Shown: positions 1 to 11,312 of the stretch, piece after piece
Layout: each line of letters begins with the position of its first letter
Position numbering within the stretch: position 1 is the first letter of the stretch
Origin: Cristatella mucedo
Lineage: Eukaryota > Bryozoa > Phylactolaemata > Cristatellidae
Reading direction: 5' to 3'
DNA length: 64,000 nt
NCBI GenBank assembly: GCA_009760855.2
Contig: WPIO01000208.1
Location: 228,501 to 292,500 of the forward strand
Translations under genes and position numbers: made by a program
The notes under the pieces: generated by a model
What the model saw: only the letters and a program-made list of their open reading frames with translations
Told to the model about the DNA's origin: nothing
The model's database searches: none

Positions 1-1397
1 AGTCAGTCTTTCTCATCAAACGGTTGCCAGAAGAGTTGACGAGCTCGCATCCAACATAGAAGAAAGTCTCACTAAAAGACTTGCTGAATGCGAATTTTAT
101 TCTCTTGCGCTCGACGAAAGCACGGACAATAGCGATACGGCTTAACTGTCGGTGTTTGTACGCGGAGTAAAAGAAAAGTTTGTCATTATCGAAGGACTGT
201 TGGATGTATGTTCAATGAAAGGCACTACAACGGGGAGGGATATTTTGGATCAGGTCAAGAGGGTCCTCATAAGATTTAATCTACCTGAAACTAAATTGAT
301 TGGTTTAACCACAGACGGAGCCCCTTCAATGACAGGTAGACACAATGGATTTGTATCTTTAATGGTAAAATTAGTACTTCACAAAATTGTCAGTCATCAC
401 TGCATCATCCACCAAGAACACAATGTGCAAAGGTCTTGAGCATGCAATATGTAATGGACAATGTAGTTTCAACAGTCAATGTGATAAGGTCGCGTGCGCT
501 AAACCACAGACAATTTCAGGCTTTCCTTGAAGAGTTGGGATCAGATCATTGTGATGTTATTTATTTCTGCCAAGTCCGTTGGCTAAGTAGGGAAAACACG
601 TTAGCCAGGTTTTGGTCACTTCGGGACGAAATAAAAACATTTATGACAGAAAAGGGAAAAGATGTTGGCTTCCTCGATGACCAGCAGTGGCTAAATGACT
701 TGGCTTTTTTGGTGGACATGACCAAACATCTAGCAGATCTTAGTGTCAAACTCCAAGGTAAGGATCAACAGTTCCATAAAATGTATGAGTGTTTTGTCGC
801 GTTTTTGCAAAAGCTGAAACTTCTCCGGAAACACTTAGATCAGAAGAAACTGTTACATTTCACAACACTAGCAACAAGATCACCTGAAACACTGGCTCAT
901 ATGAAGTACTCCAATCTTGTTAGCAAACGTGATGATGAATTCGAAGAGAGGTTTCAGGATTTCCAACAACATGCGGATGACATGAACATGATTAGTAATC
1001 TATTTAGTATTGATCCCTCTGATGCACCTGATGAATTTCAACTCGAACTAATCGACATTCATAATGACAGCAATTTAAAAACTGCTTATGATCAGCATGA
1101 CTTTGTTGCCTTTTACAAGCAGTATGTTTCATCAGAATCTTTTCCTAACCTAGCCAAACATGCTCGCAGGTATATTGCACTTTTTGGCAGCACATATTGC
1201 TGTGAACCGCTTTTTTCAGACTGGAAAATGTAAAAACAAAGACTCAATCCGTTCTCACAGATGAACATTTATCAGGAATCCTTAGAATTGCCACATCCAC
1301 TGTTGCAGAAGATGTCAACTTTTTATGCAAACAAACAATGCCAAATATCTCATTGATGCCTGCAGTGCAGAAGACATTAAATACCTGTGGCATTTAA
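1..1397 (+). pseudogene. hAT transposase, GTF2IRD2/ZBED-like, frameshifted
   Basis: The translated pieces match the hAT transposase type also seen in domesticated GTF2IRD2/FAM200/ZBED proteins. The RNase-H-like part reads SLALDESTDNSDTA, then a TAA stop at 143-145, then LTTDGAPSMTG and HCIIHQE. Near 436 the frame shifts into a 265-codon stretch holding the long helical insertion (IRSRALNHRQF, VRWLSRENTLARF) and the start of the C-terminal dimerisation domain (FGSTYCCEPLFS). A TAA at 1231-1233 and a further shift lead to LTDEHLSGILRIATS and the true C terminus, a TAA at 1395-1397. There are at least one nonsense change and two frameshifts, so no active transposase is encoded. The family is sure; the species source is not. 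Confidence 0.88.
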
Positions 1398-1753
1398 TTA
1401 ATCCGAAGATATTAATATTATGTGAGTCCTTGTCATGTAATTTTGTAAGTTTTATAAGTTTCTGTCTTAATATTATTAAAATAAAAATCCAAAAGTAAAA
1501 GATTGGCCATAATATCTATCAAATTATTTTCCAGAACACATGATTATAATGTTATTATTTATTATTTTTAATTATAATTATGCTAAAAAATACTATTGTA
1601 TTGCAGTTTATTTATTAAGTATAATAGTAATAGTCATACTAAATTACGATCTTATTTTCTGATGGGGTCAACTACGCCAATTTACATGTGGCCCCCGGAC
1701 CTGTTAAATTTTTTTTAATGCGGCCCCCAACGCAAAAAGGTTGGACACCCCTG
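1..1753 (+). mobile_element. hAT DNA transposon, 3' part, ending in terminal repeat
   Basis: The 5' end is outside the window. The element carries a broken transposase and ends at 1739-1753 in ggttggacacccctg. The reverse complement, CAGGGGTGTCCAACC, is the usual start of many hAT elements. The next eight bases (1754-1761, ctttacaa) would be the target-site duplication, but the left copy is not visible. The AT-rich stretch 1400-1700 between the transposase end and the terminal repeat is normal for hAT 3' non-coding sequence. Confidence 0.85.
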
Positions 1754-2715
1754 CTTTACAAGTGTCGGCTTGCCCCACCCCCGTGATTGAATTATTCATT
1801 TATAGTACTACTTGCACGTTACCTTCGTTTATCTGTAGAAAAACCTAAAGTTCATTTCAAAGTAACAAGTGTACGGTTGCAACCACGTTGTGCCCCCCTG
1901 CAGTGCACCTGAAAAACTGACTAAAACCGATGGCATGCTAAGTAAGCTCAAGAATGTCAAATTAGCACCCGTGGCTTTTTTCTGTGACTCCAAAAAGTAA
2001 CTAGAACAAAGTTGTTGCTACGGCTATGCCTCTGTATGCGGTTGTGCGTGCTGGCATTGTGCACGCTATTCGCGATGACTGCTCGATCAGCTCCCTGTCC
2101 AGCATGTGTAAAGTGACTACAATCTAACAAACTTGTGCTCATAGGGCACAGTGTAAATTTATTCTTAATATTATTACAACCAGCGCGCAGTTACAGTTAT
2201 AATCAAACAGCTTAATTCTCCCCAAGAGAACTAAACCTCTTTCTAAGCGACATTTGAGGAACCTAACGATATGCGTTCGCTTCCAAGTCGAAGCCGGATT
2301 TTTAAGTCAGCTAGTGCCTCATCATGCAGCCGGCAGTCTTCGGCTTCATGGCGTGATGTGTGCGCTTTACTACACGCTTATGTGGTATACAAATATCCGT
2401 AGCTTCAAAAGTCGGTAAAGAAGTCCACCGTTGACTGCTGCGACGGAGGTGCATTCCATTAAGCAACGTCCTGTTGAAAAGTTGGATGCCTAATGATCGT
2501 GCACTTTGATTTTATTTTTTATCGCAAGCTAATTGAAGAAGTAAAGCCTGCTTTTTACGTTTCCAGCTCAGCAAGGTGAGCCGAGACTGTGCGGTGGAGG
2601 CTCCGTAGTAGCGGTCCGGCAGTGTTGCAGGAGCGTGCGGCTCGCTGGATTGGTAGCGTGCAGCTCGGGGATGCAGACGACGGAGACTACTCTAGGCACG
2701 GCGGTTTACCCTTAC

Positions 2716-2904
2716 TTCTCATCGATCGCTTGGTGCGACTTTAGACGACAGCAACCATTACAAGCACTGCCAAGGCGCCAGTGAAGCAGAGCATTGCCAG
2801 CTCTGTGCACAGTCTTTTCTCCAGCAACTCGGTGCATTCCGTCTGCGAGACCCGTGACTCCGAAGTCGCGAGAGCTCGCCGAGAAGCACAGGCAGAGTAG
2901 CGCT
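2716..2904 (-). pseudogene. Orphan transmembrane exon (copy A) of the eight-Cys family
   Basis: Read on the minus strand, an acceptor-like gttcgttctttgaag precedes a 189-base open exon, followed by the donor GTAAGG. Both ends are phase 1, as in the transmembrane exons at 11109-11312, 28341-28520 and 44420-44641. It encodes a stalk (ALATSESRVSQTEC), then a hydrophobic helix (ELAMLCFTGALAVLVMVAVV) and a basic tail (SRTKRSMR). It is 15 bases shorter than copy B but in the same frame, which suggests past coding constraint. A TAA at 2741-2743 falls directly after the helix where copy B has Arg, so the exon is broken or the protein ends there. No cysteine-rich exon was found upstream on this strand, where a LINE remnant sits. 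Confidence 0.55.
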
Positions 2905-3732
2905 CTTCAAAGAACGAACCCGTATAAGTTGCACAGCTCTCAAAAGGTGGATAGCAAAGCTGGGGTTGAAAATCGGGTGGAGGAGAGTGGGACGTGGGGG
3001 AGGAGTTACGTCATGCGCTGCAGTAAGAAGACTTCGAAATAGGTGGAGTGAGAAATCGGGGGGAGGGTTGGGATGACACTGGCGTAGGAAATCGGGAGGC
3101 GGAGTAGGCAACTGTAAGTGCTCTCTTGGTCGCGGCTGCTTTGCACAGACAGCTTAGATAGATCTGCCCCACCGCGAATCGTGCCACGCTATAAGATGTC
3201 CACCAGCTTGGAACGGCTGGTGATGACGCGAAACATCTACAGAGCGATACCGAAACTGAGGCAGCAGCAGCAGGTGGGCCTGCTCAAGAGCTCGCCTGGA
3301 ACTCGCCGTTAATTTCGTGCTCCTTGAGGTCAATCACCTGGGCTGCACAGAGCTGCGGCCGATCAGGACTGAAGTCGCACTACAGTGGGCCGCGTAAATG
3401 TCGTAATGCTCTACCAATCAGAGAGCACTACAATCGGCGGCCTGCCTTGTTGCAGAAGCAGCAGCTGCTGAGCCTCATCTCTGTGATCTACTACAGCAGT
3501 GGTGAAAGCCAGGAGCAGTGACTGGAGCAGCAGCAGTGGTGCCAGCAGCGGCAGCAGAACCAACAGAGACTTGGAGTAGGCGTTTTTAGGTGAGGGTGGT
3601 GACTATGGTAGCTAATAGTAGGGGACGTGCGTTCGGCATGCAAGACGAAGCAGTGCCTTAGCGGTAGCTTACAATAGCACATACAGCAGGAAGGGAGGGT
3701 GCTAAAGCAACTTGCTCCAAGAGCCGAGGCAT

Positions 3733-3741
<9 letters not shown>

Positions 3742-3779
<38 letters not shown>

Positions 3780-3787
3780 AAGAGAGA
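3742..3787. repeat. (GA)n microsatellite in copy A
   Basis: This is a simple GA tract inside the duplicated segment. Its counterpart in copy B (12173-12234) is longer. Confidence 0.95.
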
Positions 3788-3811
3788 ATGGCAGTTTGCA
3801 CACCTTCAGCA

Positions 3812-4140
3812 CTCATAAGCACATTAAGTACGAGTCGCAGGAACCCACTAATTGCTGTCATAAATAGATGCGATTTTAGTTTCTTTTAAATGTGGACAGG
3901 TCAAGTGATGTCATAAGGCAAGTCGGGAGTACATTCCAGGCGTTGGTACCATGCGAACCAAAGGCACGGTCTCCACGAGATTCGAGTGTTGTACGAGGTA
4001 TGAGTAAACCGTCTGATTCCCGAAAGCGGGTGGCACGATGCTTAGCATGGCGGGAGAGTAGATCTGATAGGTACAATGAAGCCAAAGAATAAGGGGACCT
4101 AAAAGTGAGCGAAATGAACCTTGAAGTCGATGTGTTACTA
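3812..4140 (-). mobile_element. LINE (L2/CR1-like) C-terminal fragment
   Basis: On the minus strand it encodes the C-terminal part of the LINE ORF seen many times in this window (YLSDLL..HAKHRATRF, LESRGDRAFGSHGTNAWNVLPT). The 3' tail is missing. The first part is shared with copy B up to about 12350, so the insertion predates the duplication. Confidence 0.75.
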
Positions 4141-5765
4141 TCCTCCGCTGAAAGAGCTTCGATGGTGTCTCTTGATTACAAGATGAAGTGTAGAGCTCTT
4201 ATATTTCTGACCTTCAAGACCCGTTGTGACTTGGATCCTTCATACCTAGCTGTCCATACCATGTGTCAGGTCCAGTATGGACAATCAATTAGCTGTTCCA
4301 TTCCTTCACTTAAAAGACCGTTGGCGACATAAGCTGTTGCTCTGCAGCGCCTAGACTGTGGACCTCATTCTCAGTTCTTACGCAAAGATAACTTCTCTCT
4401 TGCTGCCGACTTTGACCCATCCTTTACAGCCGGGCTGAGCTGTAACTTCCTGGCTACTCACTACATCGACTGCTCTCCTGACTCAGCTATGCTTGCCCCT
4501 TACTCGTTGTTGCGTGAGATGAAGTCTGATGACTACCGTATGGTTAACAAAAGCCGCTTAGGCTTAGAGTGTTGAAAACTTTGTTGCGTAGCATCCACAC
4601 AGGATTTTTGGCTTTCTGGAATAGCAGACGGAGACGCTTTACTCAACTTTACATTTACATCGCGAAGCCACTTTTAAGTTATTAATGCAGTTAATACCAG
4701 TCAGCTCGTATACTTACGCGTAGTTGTTCAATTTGAAACTCTTCAAAGGCAATGAATTGTTCGGAAGCATAGTGCTGAATGTTTTCAGTGGGCTCAATCT
4801 GAGGTTCTGCTCGTATGCAGATAATTATTTTAAACTTGAAATTATGCCGTTGCGTGACTTTATTGGGGCTCTGAATGTGAGTACTGCGTATACAATATTC
4901 ATCTCAAATTCGTAGAGAATTGAGGAAATAGCAGCCGTGACTCGTGACGGGGCGGCGGTGCAGCCCGCTCGCATGCCGCATCGACAGGTGCTATATAAAT
5001 TACGAATACAGCGTCTGTTAAAGTGTGCCTCTTATAATTCGTTGCGGTGATTACTAGCCGGCGAGTACGGTTGCCCACCAGTAAACGCGAGTTTTCTAAA
5101 TTATACTGATCGGATAGGTCAGTGGTAAGTGCTTCACGAAATTTCATAGTTGCTGCTGGACATCCTGACAGTGACAACCAGGCTAGCATCTAGATCAAGG
5201 ATATAGTAATCGCAACGCTAATTTTTAAGCTCATATGCCGTGACTTAAGGCTTAAGGGGTAACATGTGCCATTGTTGTATGGCGATTTTTTGACGATGCA
5301 AGTAGCTTGGCCATATGGAGCGGAAATGCGGGAAGCGGAAACAGGCTCAATTTCGCAGTGGATCGGCCACGAGGCTTCCACATGGTGCTCTCATCCTTCG
5401 AGCGATAACACACGCAGGGGTTGCAGGTGGCATACGAAGCTGGGAGAAACCAATTCCAGACTGTGCGCAAGCCGGCCAAAAGCCCCGGTAGCCTGCGGCA
5501 CGCTAGCTTATAAGAGATGATGAACCGCAAGAATAAGAGAGTCACTGCGTTTTATTCCGTCGTGTTTTCCAGAGTCACGGAGCCTGTGTTATTTTAGCCT
5601 CACCTTGTCTAGTTTCTGAGTTCCCAGCCAGTGCAGACTCGCTATCGACGTAGCATATGAGCGGGCTGGGCTGGCGCTCCGTCATCGATGCGACGGTCGC
5701 TGGAAAGGGAGTCCATCCCTGCGATGACAGCATCCCCCTAGAATAATGTCCCCCGGTTCCTGGCG
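4141..5765. other. No recognised feature
   Basis: Only short frames are present, with no conserved motif that I can see. There is no eight-Cys exon on the minus strand here that could pair with the orphan transmembrane exon of copy A. Confidence 0.5.
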
Positions 5766-5773
5766 GAACCTCA

Positions 5774-6904
5774 GTGTCTACATTTAAACAAGTCACTAGT
5801 GATGTCGTCCTGAAGTTCATATCCCAATCAAATAAGACAACAAGTTCTTTGGATCCTATTCCCACCGTCCTGCTCCTAAGTTTCGTTGATCTACAGCTGC
5901 CATGCATAACCAACATCATTATTATGTCATTAGCCTCAGGTCATGTCCCGGCACCTTTCAAAAAAGCTGTAGTCAGGCCACTTCTTCAGTAAGCGATACT
6001 GGACCAAGAGAACTCGAGCAACTACCGCCCAGTCTCCCATCTACCATTCCTATCAAAGACACTGGAACGGGTAGTGGCGGACAAGCTGAACTCATATATT
6101 GAAACTTCCAACCTTGCTTGTAAGTTTCAATCCGGCTTTAGAGCTAATCACTCCACAGAATCAGCATTGCTGAGGGTGTACAACGACCTACTTGGGAATT
6201 CAGACATTAGTAGAGTATCTCTGCTGGTTTTGCTCAATCTTTCGGCAGCTTTTGATACTATCGATCACCAAGTTCTTTTAGAGCGCCTTTCATGTCGCCT
6301 GGGCATCACCGGCATTGCTCTGCAATGGTTCAGGTCCTATCTCAGTGGGAGACCCCAGAGTATAGACGTGAATGGACACAGATCATCCGAGGTACCTCTG
6401 AAATATGGGGTACCTCAGGGATCCGTGCTAGGTCCGGTTTTTTTACGGTTTATACTCTCCCTCTTGCTGATATGATTGCCAAGTATAATCTAGGCATTAA
6501 CTTCTGTGAGGATGACACTTAGTTGTACCTTTGCTTTGATCCCTACCAGCCTTCGAGCACCTCAAATATTCTGAACTCACTAGCTGCATGTATTGATGAC
6601 ATCCGCATATGGCTGGCAGCAAATTCTCATACACGAAACGATGATAAAACTAACATACTAGTTATGGGCAAACCAGTGTGATTCAGAGATTGGAAAGGCT
6701 GACACTCAAAAGTGGCTCTGCCAGCATATCTCTTGTTGAATCAGCTCGAAATCTAGGTGCCATATTTCAAAGCGACCTCTCGTTGGACGACCACATCAGC
6801 TCCACAATCAATTCTGCCTACTTTCAACTTCATAACCTTGCTAAAATTCGGGCCTGCTTAGATATGGAGGACACGTATAAGTTAGTCCATGCATTTGTAA
6901 TGCC
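5774..6904 (+). pseudogene. LINE reverse transcriptase, N-terminal and catalytic part
   Basis: Fragments in order: a leader (SDVVLKFISQSNKTTSSLDPIPT), then the fingers (KFQSGFRANHSTESALL), motif A (LSAAFDTIDH) and motif B (YGVPQGSVLGP). The catalytic A-D-D motif is decayed to C-E-D-D followed by a stop near 6522. The thumb region follows (SLVESARNLGAIFQSDLSLDDHIS). Several frameshifts and stops occur; the coding line resumes after the insertion, at about 8128. The family assignment rests on these motifs and on the conserved C terminus. Confidence 0.88.
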
Positions 6905-8127
6905 GAAGGTTCGGCAGGGTAGGCTTGACCTGCCGCTTACCTAGCGGCGTAGCCTAGCGCCTATTGCCGTTCGGTGCGCGCCTATGCGCAATAAGCTGGC
7001 CACCACGAAACGAGCGTTTCTGGCGCTGACCTGCTTACCGTTACTAAAGGGGGTCGTGAGTCCGCGGCGTTAATTAGAAAGCGAGACACACACATTGGGG
7101 ATTTTACTGAGCTTTATTCGCAAGCGCACGAACTCGCTGCGCGTCTAGCCCAGTTTTATCTCCACACTCGTCGCACGTTCTCAACAGCACCAACACTTTT
7201 GCGGAGGAATACTTCTCCACACTGAGCGCGAACCGGAGTCTAAACCCTTACCGGAGAACTAGGACTCAGTTTCCACCAGTGCAGCAGGAATACTCCACAC
7301 ACGCACACTCAAGCACTCCTGCGGAGGAAACGCGTCTCCATACTTAAGCTGCTTACGTCTAAAATGGGGAACGACCCAAGTAGACAGAGCTTGAACCGGA
7401 GCCTAAACCCTAACCGGAGAACTAGGACTCCACACACGCAAACTACGTCTAGCTCGCACCGGCAAATCCTTATGCCGAGACCACGTGCTAGCGCGCACAC
7501 ACAAGACATGAAAGAAACACAAAATGCCAGCTCGGGCGCGATACGACCGTATTCGGTGGACTCCACCGAATCCTCCTAGCGCTGTCTCGTCCTGTTCCGT
7601 CAATCGCCAGCGAACAGCCCGCCCTCCTCCCTCGCTTTCAGAGAAACGAGTCCAACGGCGTCGAAGCGCAGAGCCGGAAAAAAGACACCCGACCCAAAGA
7701 AACCAAGAGACAAAAGACCCAGGGCGAGCGTCGCTCGACTCTTAAATACTTAGCTGAAACCATGGGGCAAGAGCTTAGTGGTGTTGGGCCCGACACCAGG
7801 GCCCATTACGGTAAGGAATTAATACCGGCACTAGGCCACTATGTCTTCTCTGCCCAGCTTGAATGGCGAATGGGTTCCAGACGATTCTTTTTGGACAGAG
7901 TGATGGCGGAGGTTGACAGGCCAGCCAACATCAATCAGCAGCTTCCGCGGGTATCGGACCAATTCTAAAGGCCGAATCGCCACCGCTGGTCAGAGAGCTT
8001 CCTGGCTTGCTCTTAAGCTCTTGCTCTCTAACCGCACTGACGCTCCTCTCCGGCTCACTGCTCCAGAACACAAGAGTTCTAGCCCGCCTCCAAACAGCTC
8101 TTGTTCGCGCTAAAATTCAGCCAAGGC
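6905..8127. mobile_element. Unclassified insertion inside the LINE
   Basis: The LINE frame stops at HAFV (catttgt, about 6893-6899) and resumes at TFVTSLLDFC (catttgt, about 8129-8135), so catttgt may be a 7-base target-site duplication. The insert has no convincing protein. It holds two direct repeats, about 7160-7270 and 7300-7435, with an offset near 168 bases and a shared gaaccggag..ctaaaccct core. It begins with a small hairpin (tgccgaaggttcggca). It could be a non-autonomous LTR-like or DNA element; I do not recognise it. Confidence 0.6.
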
Positions 8128-8618
8128 CAGCAGGGCGCAACACATTTGTGACATCCCTTCTTGACTTCTGTAGCTCACTGCTTGCTGGGCTACCGGCATG
8201 TGCAATCAGGCGATTGCAGTTGGTGCAAAACTCTACAGCTAGACTTGTCTGTCAAGAGCGTCGTAGTTGCCACATCACACCACTTCTCGCCGACCTGCTT
8301 CTGCTACCAGTCAAGCAACGGATTTACATCAAGGTTTTGTCGCTCACTTTTAGGTCCCTTCATTCTATGGCTCCAACCTATCTCTCCGACATACTCCCCC
8401 ATCAGGCCAAGCATCGTACCACCCGCTTTTCGGAATCCAGCAGTTTACCAATACCTTGTACAAACCTCAAATCCTTTGGAGACCATGGATTTAATTCGTA
8501 TGCTTCCAAAGCCTGGAACTCACTCCCGACTTGCGTCAGAACATCCCCTGACCTGACCACATTAAAAAAGAACTTAAAAACACACCTACTTGGAGCATCA
8601 TTTAGTGGATTCCTGTGA
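8128..8618 (+). pseudogene. LINE ORF, C-terminal domain
   Basis: This is the continuation of the LINE ORF after the insertion: LLDFCSSLLAGLPACAIRRLQ, then ARLVCQERRSCHITPLLADL, PTYLSDILPHQAKHRTTRFSE and AWNSLPTCVRTSPDLTTL, ending in a stop at 8616-8618. It is one of the better-preserved C-terminal copies here. The 3' untranslated part and tail run to about 8803. Confidence 0.85.
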
Positions 8619-8803
8619 TTCGTCCTTGATGTGCTTATGCGTGCTGACAATGTTCATGTCACCCCTAACTATGTAGTTCATGTAGTTTATCAAGCACGAT
8701 ATTACTCATCATCCAGTCGCGTTTCCCTTTGCAGCAAATGTAAAGCGCCTTGAAAGAGATTGAGTTCTCTGAAGGAACTTTATAAAGTGCATTATTATTA
8801 TTG

Positions 8804-9450
8804 CTGTTAATGGGAATCAGAAAGAATAGGCAGAGGGCCGGCGAAGAGAGCTCTACTCCAGTCAAGCTCCGCGTGTCGAAAATTAACTAGCTGGGTCCCC
8901 GGGCGTTCTGTGCTTCGCGCCCGACGGTGACTAAACCACGCCTTGCGAGCATTTACTTCAGTCGTCTTCGTCCGAGTGCTCAATTTAGCTAAGCGTGGCC
9001 ATTGTAAACTAGCTTCTGAAGTTTGGAAAATCTCTGGGTCTAGTGGTGGTCTTCTCCCGTCAGGCTGCCTTTTTCATGAATTTCTCTTAGTAAACGCCTA
9101 GCGTGCGAGGCTGCTGGTGAAAATGCGCAGATTTGCGTGGCTGCGCATGACAAAGTAAAGTAGCTGGCTCGACAGCTTTCTTTCTACAGTGGCGGAATAG
9201 CCGAAGTGCTTTTCAATTCAGCTAGCCATTAATGCATGCACACGCCGCACAAGCTGCACTAGCCGCTTCTCATTCGTCAGAGCTCGCTTCTAAGCGCACT
9301 GTCGCTAAACGTTGACGTCGGCGGTATTGAGAAGATCCAGCTTTATTAAGCAGCGTCTATTCCTATTCGGTGCACGCACGCGTAGTAGGTGCGATGAGTG
9401 TACAAGCGAACTTCACGCGGACGTTGCGTCTTCGTTGCGATGAGACAGCG
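8804..9450. other. No recognised feature
   Basis: There is no repeat copy or protein motif that I can identify. Confidence 0.5.
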
Positions 9451-9960
9451 GCTTGAACACGCAGCATGGCCGAGTTCTGTGTCATCCAAATCTATGCTAC
9501 AGTTTCGCCTACAAAAATAGGCGCTCGAATTCGGGACGAGCGCTCCATATAGCGGCGGCCGCGATTCTGGGGCGCGTCGGATCGATGCTGCACGCCGCCG
9601 CCGCACAGCGTCGATCCGATGGATGGCGCGCTCGCCGCCGCCGCACCGACCTCGCTCGAAAGCCTTTAGAGGCCGTTTTTCTTGAGATTCAGCCTTGAGG
9701 TTGACCTTCAGCTCGCGCGAGGTGGGCGCGGCCGTCTTATTCATGGCGGCAGCGGCGCCCACCTCGGCAGCAGCGGCAGCGTCGGTCCTGGCGGCTTCGA
9801 CTTTCTCGACGACGCGTCCGTCGGGGCACGTCTTTCGGTATAGGCTCCGTCCTGCGGTGCGCCAAACAAGGAGTGCCGCAGCATCAGCTCGCTGCAGAAA
9901 GCGTCGGCGCCGCACCAACTAGGAAGCAGCAAGAAAGCTGCACTGATGCCCCACCGCCGT
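9451..9960. other. GC-rich stretch with imperfect hairpin
   Basis: CpG-dense DNA is open in several frames on both strands, giving Ala/Arg-rich translations with no family match. An imperfect inverted repeat (cggatcgatgct at 9578-9589 against agcgtcgatccg at 9607-9618) surrounds a CGCCGCCG-type loop. It could be a CpG island or promoter; no gene is supported. Confidence 0.4.
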
Positions 9961-10504
9961 TCCGCCGAGCTGGTGCTAGGAGCATGGCGACCGTATAAAC
10001 TATTGCCCAATTCAGCGTATCGATTAAACGAACGTCCAGACCAAGAAATATTTGAGAATTTTTAAGGCTCAGCACGGATTTAGATTCCGAATCCTCTATT
10101 GTAACCGCGATGCATTTCCAGTGAATTGTCAGCGGATTTATTTTCTCGCGTCTTCTCTCCCGGTTAGCGCTATTAGTCGCTGATTATTTGATGAGGATAT
10201 CGGCGAGCTGCATTTCTCCAGACTCTCTGAGTACTCAAATGGCTTGAAATATTGTTTGATTGATCAATATTGAAAATAAAACTAACCTATTGAAAATTTA
10301 ATTTACTTCTCCCTATCAACAAGTGTGTAGTTCAGGGCGCTACTTATCTGCTGCCCCACGGCCCTCTTAATCTGGCGGCACGCCCTTAAACAGGGCGTGC
10401 CGTAAGCTACGATTGCCTTAACCATGCGAAGGTCAAGGTTCAGCATCCCTTTAAAAGTTTCGGCTCCCCTCCCCGTGAAAGAATTCTTGTTTTCACTTTG
10501 GCGT
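9961..10504. other. No recognised feature
   Basis: AT-richer DNA with short frames only, upstream of duplicated copy B. Confidence 0.45.
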
Positions 10505-11108
10505 TGTGTGTACCGCGTACCGTTGCAACCAGAGTGTCCCCCGCAGTGCCACTGGAAAAACTGACTAAAACCGATTGCATGCTAAGCAGGCAGTGCTCTA
10601 GAATGTCAAATTAGCGCCCACGGCTTATTTCTGTGACTCCAAAAAGTAACTAGAACTAAGTGGTTGCTACGGCTATGTCCTTTGTATGCGGTTGTGCGTG
10701 CTGGCATTGTGCACGATATCGGCGCTTACCACTCCATCGGCTTCCTCTCCAGCATGTGCAAAGTGACTACAAACTAAACAACTTGTCCTCATAGGGCAAC
10801 ATATAGATTTATTATTAATACTATTACAACCAGCGCACAGTAATAGTCATAATTAAAAAGCCTAATGCTTCCCAAGAGAACTAAATCTCTTTCTAAGCAA
10901 CATTTGAGGAACCTAACGACATGCGTTCACTTCCTAGTCGCAGCCGGCTATTTAAGCTAGTCAGCTAGTGCCTCAACGTGCGGCCGAGCAGTCTTCGGCT
11001 TTATGGCGTGTTATGTGCGCTTTACTACTCGCTCACGTGGTATAGAAATATCAAACGACGTAGATGCAGACAACGGAGACCGCTCTAGGTATGGCGGCTT
11101 AGACTTAC

Positions 11109-11312
11109 TTCTCGTCGATCGCTCGGTGCGAATTCGGACGACGGCGGCAACCATTACAACAAGCGCTGACAAGGCGAAAATGAAGAAGAGCGCTGCACAC
11201 AGCTCTGTGCAGCACAGTCCTGTCTCCAGCATGTCCTCGGTGCATTCCGTCTGCGAGACCGGTGACTCCGAAGTCGCGAGAGCCGGCCGGGAAGCGCAGC
11301 CAGAGTGGCGTC
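11109..11312 (-). CDS. Stalk and transmembrane exon of minus-strand eight-Cys gene
   Basis: On the minus strand, gttcgttctctgaag precedes a 204-base open exon that ends at a strong donor (AGAA|GTAAGT). Entry and exit are both phase 1, matching the donor of the cysteine-rich exon at 12639. The product has a Ser/Thr/Cys stalk (PALATSESPVSQTECTED), a hydrophobic helix (AALFFIFALSALVVMVAAVV) and a basic juxtamembrane run (RIRTERSTR). This is a type I topology if the first exon supplies the signal peptide. The intron to the cysteine-rich exon would be 1326 bases. The acceptor ends in AAG rather than CAG, and a downstream alternative (tgctgcacag, also phase 1) would shorten the stalk. No function is known. 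The exact acceptor is inferred. Confidence 0.6.

Larger units (their letters stand above)
1865..3895. repeat. Duplicated segment, copy A
   Basis: This stretch aligns with 10505-12350 over most of its length. The part 1865-3110 is roughly 85-90% alike with indels, and has about 270 extra bases near 2400-2660 that are missing from copy B. The part 3111-3735 differs at only a handful of positions. It includes a (GA)n tract (3742-3787) and ends inside a minus-strand LINE remnant. On the minus strand it carries a transmembrane exon (2716-2904). The duplication looks like part of a gene (intron, exon, intron) rather than a self-contained transposon. Confidence 0.85.
5766..8803 (+). mobile_element. 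L2/CR1-like LINE, split by an insertion
   Basis: This is a 5'-truncated LINE in two parts, 5766-6904 and 8128-8803, separated by about 1.2 kb of unrelated DNA. The 3' end carries the family's hallmark tail, an AGAGATTGAGTTCTCTG-type stretch followed by (ATT)n. A short tandem-repeat tail instead of poly(A) is typical of the L2/CR1 group. Confidence 0.88.
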
